Part shown: positions 1 through 8,572 of the stretch, in pieces
How the letters are laid out: each line of letters starts with the position of its first letter
Position numbering within the stretch: the stretch's first letter is position 1
Origin: Bombilactobacillus bombi
GTDB taxonomy: Bacteria > Bacillota > Bacilli > Lactobacillales > Lactobacillaceae
Strand: one strand, 5' to 3'
Assembly: GCF_964340835.1 (NCBI RefSeq)
Contig: NZ_OZ204251.1
DNA: 64,000 nucleotides
Position numbers and translations under genes: made by a program
The notes under the pieces: generated by a model
Databases searched by the model: none
Seen by the model: the letters and a program-made list of their open reading frames with translations, nothing else
Told to the model about the DNA's origin: nothing

Positions 1-582
1 GATGATATTTCAATTCCTGATAGTCAACAAGGTCGGCGTGGTGTTGCAGGAACAGTTTTAGTTGAAAAAATATTAGGTGCAGCAGCTCGTCAAGGGTGCA
101 CTTTAGAGCAATTACAGCAATTAGGTCAGCAAGTGATTGACAATACTAAAACTCTGGGTATTGCCTTACAAGCAGCAACGGTACCAGCTGTTGGCCATCC
201 AGGATTTGAATTAGCTAACGATGAAATTGAATATGGTGTAGGAATTCATAATGAACGTGGTTATTCTACAGAAAAATTACAATCAGCTCAAAAATTAGCA
301 CAAGAATTACTTACCAAAATCTTGGCAGAGTTTGATGCTAACAAGAATGATGAATTTGCAGTTTTAGTTAATGGTATGGGAGCAACTCCCCTAATGGAAC
401 AATATATTTTTCTAAATAACGTCTTAGAAGAATTACAAAAACAAGGCATTAAAGTAACTTTTACTAAAGTAGGTAATCTAGTGACCTCCATTGATATGAG
501 TGGTTTATCTTTAACTTTAGTAAAATTAGATAATGGCTGGCAAGATTACTTAACACAAAATGTTACAACTTTAGGATGGTAG
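1..582 (+). CDS. dhaK: Dihydroxyacetone kinase subunit DhaK (5'-truncated by window edge)
   Basis: C-terminal part of DhaK, the substrate-binding subunit of PEP-dependent dihydroxyacetone kinase. The frame is open from base 1, so the true start lies upstream; an internal GTG at 133 is not a start. Visible family blocks are DSQQGRRGVAGTVLVEK near the window edge and YGVGIHNERG. The His in GIHNERG fits the residue that holds dihydroxyacetone as a covalent hemiaminal (about His218 in E. coli DhaK, judged by distance from the C-terminus). DhaL follows after 3 bases and DhaM after that, so this is a dhaKLM operon. The subunit should be cytoplasmic and make dihydroxyacetone phosphate for glycolysis. 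Identification is firm; full length and regulation cannot be seen. Confidence 0.93.
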   Translation, partial: DDISIPDSQQGRRGVAGTVLVEKILGAAARQGCTLEQLQQLGQQVIDNTKTLGIALQAATVPAVGHPGFELANDEIEYGVGIHNERGYSTEKLQSAQKLAQELLTKILAEFDANKNDEFAVLVNGMGATPLMEQYIFLNNVLEELQKQGIKVTFTKVGNLVTSIDMSGLSLTLVKLDNGWQDYLTQNVTTLGW

Positions 583-585
583 AAA

Positions 586-1173
586 ATGGAATTAACAACA
601 GAATTAGCAACTAAGTGGTTTGAACTTTATGTTCAAAGTATTCAAGAGCACAAAGATCAATTAAATGAATTAGACACTGCAATTGGTGACGGTGATCATG
701 GAACTAATATGCTGCGAGGCGTAGAACAAGTGCAAACGGTTTTACAACAACAAGCAACTGCGAATTTAAGTGATTTACTCAAACAAGCAGCATTTGCGTT
801 GATTAGTAAAGTAGGTGGGGCTTCTGGACCATTATATGGTACCGCTTTATTAGATATGTCTAAGTATGTTCAAGAGCATGATTCTCAACTTTCAAATTTA
901 ATTGCTAGTGGTGCAGCTGGTATTAAACGGCGTGGACAATCACAAGTAGGTGACAAAACAATGTTAGATGTTTGGCAGCCTGTAGCTGATGATTTAGCAA
1001 ATAATCAATTTAGTTCAAGTAATTTAGATCAGCACTTGCAAGCAACTGCAGATTTAGAAGCTAAAAAAGGACGTGCTAGTTATTTAGGAGAACGTTCTGT
1101 TGGTCATTTAGATCCCGGAGCAAAAAGTAGTGAATTATTATTTGATTGCTTATTGCAAGTGCTAAATAAGTGA
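586..1173 (+). CDS. dhaL: Dihydroxyacetone kinase ADP-binding subunit DhaL
   Basis: DhaL (195 residues, normal for the family) carries a tightly bound ADP that is re-phosphorylated by DhaM and passes phosphate to dihydroxyacetone on DhaK. The Mg-ADP site is visible as AIGDGDHGTNM near residues 31-41, and the conserved C-terminal block GRASYLGERSVGHLDPGA is present. The ATG lies 3 bases after the dhaK stop, with AGGATGG upstream overlapping the end of dhaK, so translation is probably coupled. Function follows from family knowledge; the motifs are seen directly. Confidence 0.95.
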   Translation: MELTTELATKWFELYVQSIQEHKDQLNELDTAIGDGDHGTNMLRGVEQVQTVLQQQATANLSDLLKQAAFALISKVGGASGPLYGTALLDMSKYVQEHDSQLSNLIASGAAGIKRRGQSQVGDKTMLDVWQPVADDLANNQFSSSNLDQHLQATADLEAKKGRASYLGERSVGHLDPGAKSSELLFDCLLQVLNK

Positions 1174-1181
1174 GGAAAATT

Positions 1182-1553
1182 ATGAAATATGGAATTTTAG
1201 TAGTATCCCATGTACCAGAAATTGCTCAAGGAGTAGCCAAATTAGCACAGCAGGCAGCACCGGATGTTTCCATAACTTTTGCTGGCGGCACGGATGAAGG
1301 CCAAATTGGTTCTTCCTTAAATATGATTCAAAAGGCGATTAGTGATAATCAAGGAGATGAAATTTTAGCCTTTTATGATTTAGGTAGCGCAAAAATGAAT
1401 TTAGAAATGGCTCGCGAAATGAGTACTAAACCTATTCACCAATTTGATGTTGCCCTAGTTGAGGGTGTTTATACGGCAGCAACTTTAGCACAAGTTAATG
1501 TTGATTTCACAACAATTGTCAGCAATTTGGATAAATTACATTTAGAAAAATAA
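1182..1553 (+). CDS. dhaM: PTS-dependent dihydroxyacetone kinase phosphotransferase subunit DhaM
   Basis: Single-domain DhaM of about 123 residues, an EIIA-Man-like fold that takes phosphate from HPr and passes it to ADP on DhaL. The N-terminus MKYGILVVSH places the phospho-accepting His at residue 10. The product has only the EIIA domain, without the HPr and EI-like extensions found in some proteobacterial DhaM proteins. A GTG at 1170 is also in frame, but the ATG at 1182 has GAGGA (in TGAGGAAA) 5-8 bases upstream and gives the usual N-terminus. The gene ends the operon and is followed at once by a strong hairpin terminator. Confidence 0.93.
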   Translation: MKYGILVVSHVPEIAQGVAKLAQQAAPDVSITFAGGTDEGQIGSSLNMIQKAISDNQGDEILAFYDLGSAKMNLEMAREMSTKPIHQFDVALVEGVYTAATLAQVNVDFTTIVSNLDKLHLEK

Positions 1554-1558
1554 TAAAA

Positions 1559-1600
1559 ATAACGACACAAGATAATTCCGTCTCGTGTCGTTATTTTTAT
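1559..1600. terminator. Bidirectional rho-independent terminator between dhaM and the 50-aa gene
   Basis: A 14-bp stem (ATAACGACACAAGA pairing with TCTCGTGTCGTTAT, one mismatch) with an 8-base loop. T-runs follow on both strands, so it can end dhaKLM on the plus strand and the small convergent gene on the minus strand. Confidence 0.85.
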
Positions 1601-1749
1601 TTGCTTTCTTTTTTCTTAGCATCAGTATCTTTATTTTTTTTAGCAGTCTTATCAAGAGTATCAATATCTTGTTTGATATCGTCTGGTAAAGAGGCAAATT
1701 TATCGAACAAACTTCCAAAATCATTTTCACGTTTAACAGTTAATCCCAT
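1597..1749 (-). CDS. Small lysine-rich protein of unknown function (50 aa)
   Basis: A 50-residue ORF beginning MGLTVKREND and ending in a Lys/Asp-rich tail. The ATG at 1749 has a strong AAGGAGCGG site, and upstream stands a good promoter (TTGCAA, 17 bases, TATAAT). The stop codon abuts a bidirectional terminator, so this is a complete monocistronic unit. The N-terminal half (FGSLFDKFASLPDDI) should form an amphipathic helix; the C-terminal third is charged and probably disordered. No signal peptide or membrane segment is visible. From memory it resembles the very small uncharacterised proteins of Lactobacillales sometimes labelled SPJ_0845 family, but I cannot verify that and assign no function. 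Confidence 0.75.
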   Translation of the reverse strand: MGLTVKRENDFGSLFDKFASLPDDIKQDIDTLDKTAKKNKDTDAKKKESK

Positions 1750-1770
1750 TATCACCGCTCCTTTAGAGTA

Positions 1771-1799
1771 ATTATATATAATTACTACAACGATTGCAA
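1771..1799 (-). promoter_or_regulatory. Promoter of the 50-aa gene
   Basis: On the minus strand: TTGCAA (-35, 1799-1794), a 17-base spacer, and a consensus TATAAT (-10, 1776-1771), about 22 bases before the start codon. It is divergent from the uvrC promoter just to the right. Confidence 0.6.
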
Positions 1800-1804
1800 A
1801 AATG

Positions 1805-1833
1805 TTGGTATTTTTATCAAAAAATAGTAAAAT
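1805..1833 (+). promoter_or_regulatory. Promoter of uvrC
   Basis: TTGGTA at 1805-1810, a 17-base spacer, then TAAAAT at 1828-1833, placed 28 bases before the uvrC start. Spacing is ideal; both hexamers differ from consensus at one or two positions. Confidence 0.5.
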
Positions 1834-1861
1834 ATTCTCCGATAAATAAAGGAGACTGCCG

Positions 1862-3673
1862 ATGGCTACAGAATATTTGGAACATAAGTTAGCTTTATTG
1901 CCGGATCGTCCTGGATGCTACTTAATGAAAGATATTAATTCTAAGATTATTTATGTCGGCAAAGCTAAAAACTTAAAAAATCGAGTTCGCTCTTATTTCA
2001 AGAGTTCACATGAAGGTAAAACAGCCAAATTAGTTAGTGAGATTAGAGATTTTGAAACAATTGTCACATCTACTGATAAAGAAGCCTTTTTACTAGAAAT
2101 TACATTAATTCAAAAGCATCAACCATATTTTAATATTAAGTTGAAAAAAGGAACTGGGTATCCATATATTAAAATCACCAAAGAGCGTAATCCTCAAATG
2201 ATAATTACCGGACAAGTCAAAAATGATGGCGGCTATTATTTTGGACCTTATCCCAATGTTTATGCGGCTGAAGAAACGTTGCATTTTTTACAGAAAGTTT
2301 ATCCTTTACGACGTTGCACAGGACATTTAGGACGCCCTTGTTTATATTATCATATGGGGCAATGTTTAGGAGCTTGCTTTAAAGAAGTTCCCATAGAAAA
2401 ATATCAACAACAAATTACCAAAATTAAAAGTTTTTTGAATGGTAATGTCAGTACTATCAAAAAAACTTTACAACAAAAAATGGAAACAGCCGCCAAGAAT
2501 TTAAAATTTGAACGTGCAGCTGAGTTACGAGATCAAATTCGCTATATCGAACAAACCGTTGAAAAACAGAAAATTATTTCTAACGACCATACTCCACGAG
2601 ACTTATTTAATTATTACGTTGATAAAGGCTGGATTTCTATTCAGGTATTCTTTATTCGACAAGCACGTTTAATGAAACGAGAAAAACGTATTTTTCCTTG
2701 TATTAATACACCTGAAGAAGAATTAGCAACTTTCATCTTGCAGTTTTACAATCGTAAAAACAATGTCTTGCCTCGAGAAATTTTAGTACCTTCAACAATA
2801 GACTCTGCAACTTTAGAACAAATTTTACAAGTGCCGTTTCGAACACCACAACGTGGGCAAAAACGCGATTTATTAGAAATGGCCCATGATAATGCTAAAC
2901 TAGTTTTACTAGAGAAATTTCGCCTTATGGAATTAGATAATCGACAAACTGTTGAAGCGCAGGAACAAATTTTTACTGCTTTAGGTTTGCCTTATGGACA
3001 TGTGATTGAATCGTTTGATCATTCTCATATTCAAGGTATGGATGCTGTTTCTGCTATGGTTAGTTTTGTGGATGGCAAACCGCAAAAAGCAAATTATCGT
3101 AAATATAAAATTAAAAATGAGTTAGAAGAGCATAGTGGTGCAGATGAATCAGCAAATACACGGGAAGTTATTTATCGACGTTATTCAAGGTTATTAAAAG
3201 AAAAAAAGCCGCTTCCTGATTTAATCTTGATGGATGGTGGAATTATTGAATTACGCGTAGTGCTGGATGTTTTGCATAATGAATTAGGAATTCATATTCC
3301 AGTTGCAGGGATGGTTAAGGATAATCATCATAATACAGCGCACTTAATAACTGGTGAAAAAGGGGTTGCCGTGCCGTTAGATCCAAAAAGTGAGGGTTTT
3401 TATTTATTACAGAGAATTCAAGATGAGGTTCACCGCTTTGTCATTAGTTACCATCGCAAAACTCACAGTAAAAATGCTTTATCTTCACAATTGGAAAGTA
3501 TCAAAGGGGTTGGTCCGAAAACGCGAATTAAATTATTAAAAAATTATGGCTCTGTCAAAAAGATTAAAGAAGCTCCATTAGAAGACATTATGAAGTTAGG
3601 AATTTCACAAACAGTAGCCCAAACTATTAAATTATCCCTATCTACAACCCCAATTCGAAAAATAGGTTCGTAG
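1862..3673 (+). CDS. uvrC: UvrABC excinuclease subunit C
   Basis: UvrC makes both incisions beside a UvrAB-marked DNA lesion in nucleotide excision repair. The 603 residues match the usual length. Domains in order: GIY-YIG nuclease (about residues 12-95; GCYLMKD then IIYVGKAKNLKNRVRSYF), a Cys-rich linker, a UVR helix pair that contacts UvrB (about 203-238; ERAAELRDQIRYIE), the RNase-H-like C-terminal nuclease (begins about 380; SFDHSHIQGMDAV), and a helix-hairpin-helix tail (SIKGVGPKTRIKLL). AAGGAG lies 8 bases before the ATG. The gene stands alone with its own promoter and terminator. Confidence 0.97.
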   Translation: MATEYLEHKLALLPDRPGCYLMKDINSKIIYVGKAKNLKNRVRSYFKSSHEGKTAKLVSEIRDFETIVTSTDKEAFLLEITLIQKHQPYFNIKLKKGTGYPYIKITKERNPQMIITGQVKNDGGYYFGPYPNVYAAEETLHFLQKVYPLRRCTGHLGRPCLYYHMGQCLGACFKEVPIEKYQQQITKIKSFLNGNVSTIKKTLQQKMETAAKNLKFERAAELRDQIRYIEQTVEKQKIISNDHTPRDLFNYYVDKGWISIQVFFIRQARLMKREKRIFPCINTPEEELATFILQFYNRKNNVLPREILVPSTIDSATLEQILQVPFRTPQRGQKRDLLEMAHDNAKLVLLEKFRLMELDNRQTVEAQEQIFTALGLPYGHVIESFDHSHIQGMDAVSAMVSFVDGKPQKANYRKYKIKNELEEHSGADESANTREVIYRRYSRLLKEKKPLPDLILMDGGIIELRVVLDVLHNELGIHIPVAGMVKDNHHNTAHLITGEKGVAVPLDPKSEGFYLLQRIQDEVHRFVISYHRKTHSKNALSSQLESIKGVGPKTRIKLLKNYGSVKKIKEAPLEDIMKLGISQTVAQTIKLSLSTTPIRKIGS

Positions 3674-3678
3674 AAATA

Positions 3679-3718
3679 AAAAGAGGTTAGAACATAATTG
3701 TTCTAGCCTCTTTTATTG
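3679..3718. terminator. Bidirectional terminator between uvrC and the glycosyltransferase
   Basis: A 16-bp stem (AAAAGAGGTTAGAACA with its complement, one G-U pair) and a 4-base loop. The T-run on the plus strand is short; on the minus strand TTTTTATTTC follows, so it probably serves both uvrC and the convergent glycosyltransferase gene. Confidence 0.8.
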
Positions 3719-3738
3719 TTGAACTTTTATTGTTGAAC
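3711..3738. repeat. Tandem 14-bp direct repeat
   Basis: Two perfect head-to-tail copies of TTTTATTGTTGAAC at 3711-3724 and 3725-3738. The first copy overlaps the right arm of the uvrC terminator. It is probably a small slippage duplication; no function can be inferred. Confidence 0.8.
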
Positions 3739-3750
3739 ACATAAGCTAAA

Positions 3751-4905
3751 TTAATTTTTTCTGGGTAAATTAGTTAAAATATTTAAAATATCTCGAAGAG
3801 TGTGTTCCCAGGTAATTGAATATAAATGTTGGCGTGCATTATTGGTTGCTTGCTGCAGGCTATTAGTATTTTTGCTGAGTTTTATCAGCAAATCGGCTAA
3901 CTCATTTTCATCAAAATGAGTGTAAAAACAACATTTATTAGGAATGAAATATTTGCCCGTACCTTCTTGAAAATCAATAAATGGCAAACCAGTACTCATC
4001 ATTTCAAAAGGAACTAAAGAAAAATTGGTCATTGATGGCGCAATCCCAAAATCACTCTGTTGATATAAACTCACCATTTGAGGCTGTGTTAATTTACCTA
4101 GATTATGCCCATTGATGAAAGTTTTCGATTTATCTGTACCAAAGTAGTTGATTTCTAATTGATAACCTTTGTTATTAAGAATTTTAGTACAGTTATTTAG
4201 AAGTAACTCTAGATTAATGGGAGCTCGTCTCGGACTATTAAATTTTGTATATACAGCTAATGTAAAACATTTTTTATGAGAATAACTATTAAATTCACGT
4301 TGTGAATATGGATATCGATCTAAATCTACTGGAAAGTTAATTTGTTCGAGGGGACTATTTATTTGACAATTTGCTTGAATCATCTTTTGACACCAGGGCC
4401 CTAAAGAAATCATGTGCAATCCCAGTTCATAAGTTTTTTGAGCTAATTGAGAACGATCACCAAACGGGTAAAAGTACGGCTCATAGTCTTGAATAAAGTA
4501 TAATTTGTATCCAGGAAGGTTTTTGATAATATAAGCAGATTCCCATAAAGTGGCAATCCAAATATCAGATTGGTGCTGAGATAATTGATCCGTTGCTAAA
4601 CAAGTACCTTGGTAATTAGGATAATTAAACTCAGCGTTATTTTGAAGGCTAGCTTGGCTTTGTGGAACATAACTTTGATAATAGACGTCATATCCTGAAT
4701 GAGCTAATAAAGTTCCCAAATGCAACATGGTTGTTTGACCGCCATTATAAGCTTCAATACCAGTCGTGACAAAGGTTAGAGAATGATAACGACTTTTTAA
4801 ATCTTGCTGAGCTTTCTTATTATTAAAATATCCCAGAATATCATCATAATCATGGATACTACCTTCTTGTACGGACGCAACTTTAGTTTTTAATGGTTTT
4901 ACCAA
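3751..4905 (-). CDS. Glycosyltransferase, GT4/WsaF-like
   Basis: A 384-residue cytoplasmic glycosyltransferase with two Rossmann-like halves. The N-terminal half has VTTGIEAYNGGQTTMLHLG (about 46-64) and KLYFIQDYEPYFYPFGDR (about 134-151); the FIQDYEP...GDR block is typical of WsaF-type rhamnosyl/polysaccharide transferases as I recall them. The C-terminal half carries a GT-B donor-site pattern (FGIAPSMTNFSLVPFEMMSTGLPFID). It begins with TTG, preceded by AGGAGG at 8 bases. It lies 68 bases after cutC and may be cotranscribed. No polysaccharide cluster surrounds it, so the acceptor (wall glycan, teichoic acid or exopolysaccharide) is unknown. The class is firm, the substrate is not. Confidence 0.8.
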   Translation of the reverse strand: MVKPLKTKVASVQEGSIHDYDDILGYFNNKKAQQDLKSRYHSLTFVTTGIEAYNGGQTTMLHLGTLLAHSGYDVYYQSYVPQSQASLQNNAEFNYPNYQGTCLATDQLSQHQSDIWIATLWESAYIIKNLPGYKLYFIQDYEPYFYPFGDRSQLAQKTYELGLHMISLGPWCQKMIQANCQINSPLEQINFPVDLDRYPYSQREFNSYSHKKCFTLAVYTKFNSPRRAPINLELLLNNCTKILNNKGYQLEINYFGTDKSKTFINGHNLGKLTQPQMVSLYQQSDFGIAPSMTNFSLVPFEMMSTGLPFIDFQEGTGKYFIPNKCCFYTHFDENELADLLIKLSKNTNSLQQATNNARQHLYSITWEHTLRDILNILTNLPRKN

Positions 4906-4973
4906 ATTATTTGCCTCCTACAAACTTAATATATCTAGTTTTAGACTAACACTCCTGTAAGTAAAAAGGGGAT

Positions 4974-5588
4974 TTATACTATTTTAGTTCCATGAGCTTG
5001 ATTAACATCTAAAACACGGATAATATCAGCCACATTTTTCTTTGTAACACCACCACCAGGTAGAATTTGAATTTGATTATTTGCTTGCTCAATTAATTCT
5101 TGCAAGTGTTTAATATTGAGTGGCTGCTCTAAGGGACCGCCATGAGTTAGTATTCTTTGGAAATTATGCTCGATAAGCCATTGTAATGCCAATTTTTGAT
5201 TACTAATTTCATCAAAGGCCATATGGAAGACTAGTTCTATATTTAAATCTTTAATGACATATAACAATTGCTCAGTTTGAATTTGCCGATGAGACGTTAA
5301 AATTCCAATTGCTATTCCATCTGCACCAACTTGGGCAATTTTTTGAGCATCTAAGCGCATGATTTCTATTTCATCGTTTGAATAAATAAAATTACCACCA
5401 CGTGGTCTGACCATCACTATTACAGGGACATTATATTGATGAGCTAATTGGGTTGTTTGTTGAATCACACCTATACTGGGGGTAATCCCACCTTGAGCTA
5501 AATCTGCATTTAATTCTAGACGATTAGCTCCATGCTTTAAGGCTCGTAGCGCTGCTCGATAATCGCCAACACAAACTTCTTTAATCAT
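4974..5588 (-). CDS. cutC: CutC family protein
   Basis: A TIM-barrel protein of the CutC family (204 residues, a little shorter than E. coli CutC). Family blocks seen: MIKEVCVGDYRAA at the start, ANRLELNADLAQGGITPS, VMVRPRGGNFIYS, ILTHGG and LPGGGVTKKNV. CutC was named for copper tolerance in E. coli, but that role is disputed and no copper genes lie nearby, so the biochemical function should be treated as unknown. An ATG 18 bases upstream is in frame, but it sits inside the GAGGAGG ribosome binding site, which decides for 5588. Confidence 0.88.
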   Translation of the reverse strand: MIKEVCVGDYRAALRALKHGANRLELNADLAQGGITPSIGVIQQTTQLAHQYNVPVIVMVRPRGGNFIYSNDEIEIMRLDAQKIAQVGADGIAIGILTSHRQIQTEQLLYVIKDLNIELVFHMAFDEISNQKLALQWLIEHNFQRILTHGGPLEQPLNIKHLQELIEQANNQIQILPGGGVTKKNVADIIRVLDVNQAHGTKIV

Positions 5589-5609
5589 ATAGTTAAACCT
5601 CCTCATATT

Positions 5610-5639
5610 AATATAACTGAAATAATTAAGTTAAACCAA
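5610..5639 (-). promoter_or_regulatory. Candidate promoter of cutC
   Basis: On the minus strand TTGGTT (5639-5634), an 18-base spacer and TATATT (5615-5610), 21 bases before the cutC start and downstream of the fru terminator. Confidence 0.4.
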
Positions 5640-5652
5640 GATAATTTTTGTC

Positions 5653-5695
5653 CAACAAAAAAACTGTAAACTTCCAATTGAAGTTTACAGTTTTT
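5653..5695 (-). terminator. Terminator of the fruR-fruK-fruA operon
   Basis: A perfect 16-bp stem (AAAAACTGTAAACTTC and its complement) with a 5-base loop, followed on the minus strand by a T-run. It starts 9 bases after the fruA stop. Confidence 0.88.
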
Positions 5696-5703
5696 AAATT
5701 CAA

Positions 5704-7638
5704 TTATTTTGCTTCAGTTTTAGAAGCTGGCTTCCAAATACCATAAATGACACCGGCAATAATAGCACCTAAAATAACTGATAATAAGAATAACCAAGGA
5801 CGATTAGATAATGGTGAAACAAAAATTCCACCGTGAGGTGCTGGTACATTAACTTTCCAGAATTGGGTTAAACCACCACCAATGGCAGCTCCAATGACAC
5901 TAGAAGTTAAAACATGCAATGGATCAGCAGCAGCAAAGGGAATGGCACCTTCGGTAATGAAAGCTGCACCTAAAATATAGTTACTCAAGCCAGCTTCACG
6001 TTCAGCTTTAGTGAATTTATTTTTCCAAATAGTAGTTGCTAAAGCAATTGCTAACGGTGGAATCATTCCGCCAGCCATAACAGCAGCCATTAAAGCACCA
6101 TCTTTAGTGGTTGTGAAAGTACCAATTGCAAAGGCATATGCAGCTTTGTTGAAAGGACCACCCATATCGATAGCCATCATTCCAGCCAATAAAGCACCTA
6201 AAATAACAGCATTACCAGTACCCATATGAGTTAAGAAGGTAGAAATAGCTTGATTAACTACAGCAAAGATTGGATCGATTGCAAAGTACATAATTGCACC
6301 AACAATCAATAAGCCCAGTACTGGGTATATTAACATTGGTTTCATACCATTTAAAGATTGGGGAATATTCTTGCAAGCTTTTTTCAGGAAAATGACAACC
6401 CAACCAGCAATGAAACCACCTAATAAACCACCAATAAAACCAGCGGGACTATTCGAATGAACAAAGCTAGCTGTTGCTTGCGAAGCCATATAACCAGCAA
6501 CAAAACCAGGCATTAAAGCTGGCACATCAGCCATAGAAACAGCAATATAAGCAGCTAAAACGGGAATTAAGAAACTAAAAGCATAATTACCAATACCATT
6601 TAAAAATAAGAAAGTAGTCGATTTGGGCCCTACAATATTTTCCAAAAGGAAGGAAAGGGCCATTAAAATACCACCACCAACAACAAATGGCAACATATGA
6701 GATACACCATTCATCAAGTCGGCGTAAACGCGTGACCAAAGAGATTTTTCTTCTGCAGTATTACTATCGCTACTACCAGCTTCTGATGGATCAGCATGAT
6801 AAATTGGAGCTTCACCATTTTCCACTTTTTGAATTAACTCGCTGGCCTTGTTAATACCATCAATAACAGGACGATTTAAGAGAGGTTTGCCATCAAAACG
6901 TGGCATTTCTACTTTCTTATCAGCAGTTAAGATAACACCATCAGCGCGTTTAATTTCATCGGCAGTTAAACGATTTTTAACACCTTCAGAGCCATTAGTC
7001 TCAACACGAATTTCAACGCCTAATTTTTCTGCTTGTTCTTTTAAAGCTGCTTCTGCCATATAGGTATGCGCAATTCCATTAGGACAAGCTGAAACAGCAA
7101 CGACAAAACCTTTATGCTGACTAGATTCACTACTTGTATTAGCAGCCTTTTTAGCAGCATCTGCTTTTTCTTTAGCTTCCTTAGCAGCTTCAGCTTGATC
7201 AAATAATTCTTGAACTTCCTCAGGGGTAGTAGCTTTTTTCAAAGCTGCTACTAATTGCGGATTAATTAATAAAGAAGACAAGGAAGCTAAAGCTTGTAAA
7301 TGTAAATTGTCGGCGCCATCAGGTGCAGCAATCATGAAAAAGAGGCTGACAGGCTGACCATCTAAAGCATCATATTCGACACCTTTATTACTTTTGGCAA
7401 ACATAACAGTTGCTTTTTTAACGGCTTTATCACGAGCATGGGGCATGGCAATGCCATCACCAATTCCGGTACTGGTTTCAGCTTCGCGTTTTAAAATATC
7501 AGCTTTAAACAAGTCGACATCATCGATTACGTCATGCTTTTTATAATTTGCAATCATTTCATCAATAGCAGCTTCTTTAGTTGTTGCTTTTAAATCCATG
7601 ATCATGACGTCTTTACGAAGTAGTTCTTTTAAATCCAT
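5704..7638 (-). CDS. fruA: PTS fructose transporter subunit EIIABC
   Basis: A 644-residue fructose-specific PTS permease that imports fructose as fructose-1-phosphate. Domains run A-B-C. EIIA (about 1-150) has phospho-His67 in GIAMPHARD. After an Ala/Lys-rich linker, EIIB (about 176-275) has phospho-Cys185 in SACPNGIAHT. EIIC (about 300-640) is the multi-spanning channel, with PHGGIFV near the end. The start chosen (7638) has GAGGAAG just upstream; a second in-frame ATG lies 12 codons in. It follows fruK by 16 bases in a fruR-fruK-fruA operon. Confidence 0.96.
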   Translation of the reverse strand: MDLKELLRKDVMIMDLKATTKEAAIDEMIANYKKHDVIDDVDLFKADILKREAETSTGIGDGIAMPHARDKAVKKATVMFAKSNKGVEYDALDGQPVSLFFMIAAPDGADNLHLQALASLSSLLINPQLVAALKKATTPEEVQELFDQAEAAKEAKEKADAAKKAANTSSESSQHKGFVVAVSACPNGIAHTYMAEAALKEQAEKLGVEIRVETNGSEGVKNRLTADEIKRADGVILTADKKVEMPRFDGKPLLNRPVIDGINKASELIQKVENGEAPIYHADPSEAGSSDSNTAEEKSLWSRVYADLMNGVSHMLPFVVGGGILMALSFLLENIVGPKSTTFLFLNGIGNYAFSFLIPVLAAYIAVSMADVPALMPGFVAGYMASQATASFVHSNSPAGFIGGLLGGFIAGWVVIFLKKACKNIPQSLNGMKPMLIYPVLGLLIVGAIMYFAIDPIFAVVNQAISTFLTHMGTGNAVILGALLAGMMAIDMGGPFNKAAYAFAIGTFTTTKDGALMAAVMAGGMIPPLAIALATTIWKNKFTKAEREAGLSNYILGAAFITEGAIPFAAADPLHVLTSSVIGAAIGGGLTQFWKVNVPAPHGGIFVSPLSNRPWLFLLSVILGAIIAGVIYGIWKPASKTEAK

Positions 7639-7654
7639 GAAATCTTCCTCACTT

Positions 7655-8572
7655 TTATTGGATTTTAGTTACTGTAATTTTTTGATAAACTTCCTTGATT
7701 TTGGCACTAGTAGCTAAATCTTCACTAAATGCTGTGGCAGATCCACAAGCAGCTCCTTGATGAAAGCTTTCGATTGGATCTTGTGTCTGCATAAGTGTGC
7801 CAACAAACCCGGCAATCATTGAATCGCCAGCACCTACTGAATTTTTAACAATATCTTTAGGTGCATTGCACTGATAAGCGTGATTTTTGGTCACTAATAA
7901 AGCTCCTGCGCCAGCCATAGATACTAGTGCATGCTGAGCACCCTGATCTAATAATTTCCGGGCTGCATTAATTATATCTTGAGTATCTTGAAAGTTTGTT
8001 TGAAATAACTCTGCTAACTCATGGTGATTGGGTTTGATGACTAAAGGATGCAGCGGCAAGGTATCTAATAATGCTTGTCCTGTCGTATCAATTACAAACT
8101 CGGCTCCTTGAGCAATTACAATTTTAGCAATTTCTAAATAAAAATTATTGTCTAATTGTGGCGGCAAGCTTCCAGACATGATCACAACGTCACCTTTAGT
8201 AACTTGTTGTACCTTATTCAATAAGGCTTTCTTTTCGGTCATTGAAATTGCTGGACCTTGTCCGTTAATTTCAGTTTCTTCATCGGTGGCTTTTACTTTC
8301 ACATTAATGCGTGTGTCGCCTGCGACCGAAATAAAATCAGTTTTCACTTGATGATTTGCTAGTAATGCTTGAAACATATCACCGGTAGAACCACCAACAA
8401 ATCCCCAAGCAACTGATTCTAAACCTAATTGTTGCAAAATTCGAGAAACGTTAATACCTTTTCCTCCTGGAAGTTTGATATCCGTTTCAGTCCGGTTTAC
8501 TTCACCAAGAGTTAACTGGCGTAACTGCAAAACGTAATCAATAGACGGATTTGCAGTAATTGTATAAATCAT
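7655..8572 (-). CDS. fruK: 1-phosphofructokinase
   Basis: A PfkB-family sugar kinase of 305 residues that converts fructose-1-phosphate made by FruA into fructose-1,6-bisphosphate. The PfkB signatures are present: LPGGKGINVSRIL (about 33-45) and the anion-hole/catalytic block NSVGAGDSMIAGF (about 246-258), whose Asp is the likely base. Its start codon overlaps the fruR stop by 4 bases, so translation is coupled. Confidence 0.95.
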   Translation of the reverse strand: MIYTITANPSIDYVLQLRQLTLGEVNRTETDIKLPGGKGINVSRILQQLGLESVAWGFVGGSTGDMFQALLANHQVKTDFISVAGDTRINVKVKATDEETEINGQGPAISMTEKKALLNKVQQVTKGDVVIMSGSLPPQLDNNFYLEIAKIVIAQGAEFVIDTTGQALLDTLPLHPLVIKPNHHELAELFQTNFQDTQDIINAARKLLDQGAQHALVSMAGAGALLVTKNHAYQCNAPKDIVKNSVGAGDSMIAGFVGTLMQTQDPIESFHQGAACGSATAFSEDLATSAKIKEVYQKITVTKIQ

